NCBI GenBank assembly: GCA_002687025.1
Contig: NYZG01000338.1
Span: 1-13,949, forward strand
Direction of reading: 5' to 3'
Length of the DNA: 13,949 nucleotides
From: Candidatus Poribacteria bacterium
GTDB taxonomy: Bacteria > Poribacteria > WGA-4E > GCA-2687025
Shown: one piece after another, positions 12,415-13,949 of the stretch
Layout of the letters: each line of letters opens with the position of its first letter
Numbering within the stretch: position 1 is the first letter of the stretch
Made by a program: the position numbers and the translations under genes
The notes under the pieces: generated by a model
What the model saw: the letters and a program-made list of their open reading frames with translations, nothing else
Database searches by the model: none
What the model was told of the DNA's origin: nothing

Positions 12415-13949
12415 ATGCGACGTAGTTCATTCAGCGTGGTTACCGCCGTGGCGTTCCTGCTGGCCTTCCCGTTCGCCCCGGCCGGCGCCGTGGACGCGGT
12501 GGTCGGCGTCAGCCCGGCGACACTGGATGTCGGCATCGTGGATGTCGGCCTGTCCGGGACGGCCGACGTTACGATCACGAACACCGGCACGGCGACACTG
12601 ACCGTGACCGACATCGGCGCGGACAATGGCCAATACACGGTCACGCCGGCTGCCTTCACCGTAGGCGCCGGTCTGGATCAGGTGGTGACGGTCACCTTCG
12701 TGCCGACGGTTGTCGGATGTGAAACGGCGACGCTCACGATCACGCACGACGGGACGGGCGATAGCTCCGCTACGGTGACCGGGATCGGGAGCATCACTCC
12801 ACCCATCGGCGATCTCCAGGGAGATACGCGTATCGCCCACGAGTCCACCGTCGACGGGAACACGGACATCTACACGGCCGACATCGACGGCCTCAACCGC
12901 ACCCGCGTGACTACCGATGTCAACGAGGACCGAATGCCGACGTGGAACGCCGATGGCACACGGCTCGCATTCGCGTCGAACCGGGCCGGGACGTGGCAGA
13001 TCTACACCATCGGCGCCGACCTGACTGGCCTCACGAACATCAGCGCGAATGGGTACAACGACTGGCTGCCAAAGTGGTCTCCCGACGGCACGACGATCGC
13101 ATTCGAGTCGGATCGCTCCGGCAGCGGCGCCGAGGTGTGGCTGATGGACCCCACGGGCGCGAACCAGCGGGCGCAGCCCGGCCTCGCAGGGCTGACGGAC
13201 GCCGGACATCCCGGCTGGGCTCCTGACGACTCCAAGATCGTGTTCCAGGCGCGTCCGGCAGGGAACTGGGAAGTGTACGTCGTCGATGTCGATGGTCAGG
13301 ACCTGCAGAATCTCACGAACGAGGCGGGGTCCATCGACGAGCAGGCGTCGTGGTCGTCCGACGGAACGCAGATCACCTTCCGCGACGACAACGACCTGAC
13401 TGCGATCCTTGCCTGCGGGCCAGTCGTGAGGTCGTACGGCGGCGGAACCGTTTCGTCGTGGTCCCCCGACGGTGAGTGGATCGTGTATGCGAACCTCAGC
13501 AACGGCATCTCCATAGTCAGCGCCGACGGCGCATCGACGCTCGCCTGGACCCCGGCCGGCAGCATGGAACGCACGTTCGAGTGGTCTCCGTTCCTGAGCC
13601 CAATCGATCCGCAAGTGGTCGTGGCGTCGCCCGCCGACGGCGATCAGCTGGCTGCGGGGACGACATCTGCCACGCTGAGCGTCACGATATCCAACCATGA
13701 CGCACCGGGTTACTGGGCATGGCAGCTTGACGAGCCATTCCCGGACACCGGCGCCATTCCTGCCGGAGCGCCCTGGGTTCTCACAGGTGATACGGACACA
13801 GTCTCTCCCCTCGTCGACAGCACGACGTACACGGTCTATGTCGCCCTCGTGGACGGCACGACGGATCTGCTGCTCGACGCGACGGAGTATCCCAGTTCGC
13901 GCGACAGCGTCACGTTCCACGTCGGTCCCGCGACTATCGCGATCACGGC
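12415..13949 (+). CDS. Secreted protein with Ig-like (choice-of-anchor-D/HYDIN-type) domain and TolB-like beta-propeller (3' truncated by window)
   Basis: The frame runs open from ATG 12415 (AGGAGAG five bases upstream) to the window end, 511 complete codons. Residues 1-26 are a signal peptide (MRRSSF, hydrophobic core VVTAVAFLLAFPFA, then AGA before VDA). Residues about 30-120 form an Ig-like domain of choice-of-anchor-D/HYDIN type (LDVGIVDVGLSGTADVTITNTGTATLTV...VTFVPTVVG). From about 137 to 395 come six propeller blades of the TolB/PD40 kind, marked by W-[NSA]-x-D-G motifs at 177-182, 221-226, 268-272 (APDD), 313-318, 349-354 and a degenerate W390-S-P-F, with SNRAGTWQIYTI-like strands. The fifth blade lacks the usual D-I-Y strand (residues 323-343). 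A further beta-rich segment begins near 402. There are no catalytic residues; such propellers bind proteins or ligands outside the membrane. It lies 190 bases downstream of the membrane-anchored sigma factor. Confidence 0.85.
   Translation, partial: MRRSSFSVVTAVAFLLAFPFAPAGAVDAVVGVSPATLDVGIVDVGLSGTADVTITNTGTATLTVTDIGADNGQYTVTPAAFTVGAGLDQVVTVTFVPTVVGCETATLTITHDGTGDSSATVTGIGSITPPIGDLQGDTRIAHESTVDGNTDIYTADIDGLNRTRVTTDVNEDRMPTWNADGTRLAFASNRAGTWQIYTIGADLTGLTNISANGYNDWLPKWSPDGTTIAFESDRSGSGAEVWLMDPTGANQRAQPGLAGLTDAGHPGWAPDDSKIVFQARPAGNWEVYVVDVDGQDLQNLTNEAGSIDEQASWSSDGTQITFRDDNDLTAILACGPVVRSYGGGTVSSWSPDGEWIVYANLSNGISIVSADGASTLAWTPAGSMERTFEWSPFLSPIDPQVVVASPADGDQLAAGTTSATLSVTISNHDAPGYWAWQLDEPFPDTGAIPAGAPWVLTGDTDTVSPLVDSTTYTVYVALVDGTTDLLLDATEYPSSRDSVTFHVGPATIAIT

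Noticed and set aside
12427..13920. 497-codon leftward open frame
   Set aside because: It lies wholly antisense to the propeller gene, has a biased arginine/valine-rich translation without family motifs, and the sense frame has a signal peptide and clear repeats.
1..13949. Search for CRISPR arrays, insertion sequences, tRNA genes and phage or defence modules
   Set aside because: No spaced direct repeats, transposase motifs, cloverleaf-like segments or defence-type proteins were seen by reading.

Overview
The window is GC-rich DNA (roughly two thirds GC by eye), with compact gene spacing and frequent GTG/TTG starts. It carries respiratory complex I subunits, MacB/FtsX-type permeases, a secreted beta-propeller protein and an ECF sigma factor with a long membrane-anchored extension. 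This mix suggests an uncultured, Gram-negative-like bacterium of the Planctomycetota/Armatimonadota/Latescibacterota kind. No 16S or lineage marker is present, so the phylum is a guess. No tRNA, rRNA, CRISPR array, transposase or phage gene was recognised.

Left part (1-5226). The end of a DUF4097-type beta-solenoid protein runs rightward off the left edge. It meets, tail to tail, a leftward set of four genes; a 15-bp hairpin lies between the two converging transcripts. In transcription order the leftward genes are two MacB/FtsX-type ABC permeases (5226 to 2506), an Ldh_2-family malate/L-lactate dehydrogenase and a small nucleotidyltransferase. The permeases have no ATPase or periplasmic adaptor beside them.

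Middle (5227-10086). A 552-base stretch with no credible gene, containing two short palindromes and a weak promoter candidate, separates the leftward block from a tight rightward row: DUF167 protein, HEAT-repeat protein, cysteine-free URO-D-superfamily protein, NuoI, MoaA and a Bax inhibitor-1/YccA membrane protein. Gaps are 3 to 36 bases, so this is probably one operon. MoaA appears to start at a rare ATT codon behind a strong Shine-Dalgarno sequence.

Right part (10087-13949). A second, clearly different NuoI follows, with its own promoter candidate. Next is the most unusual gene: an ECF sigma factor whose chain continues through one membrane span into a lectin-like (LamG/concanavalin-like) domain, predicted to lie outside the membrane. 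Its start is preceded by a near-perfect 22-bp palindrome, a perfect TATAAT and a GTG placed as for a leaderless mRNA. After a hairpin comes a secreted protein with an Ig-like domain and a TolB-type propeller, running off the right edge. The sigma-membrane-lectin fusion could be a one-protein surface sensor that controls its own promoter and perhaps neighbouring secreted proteins; this is inference.
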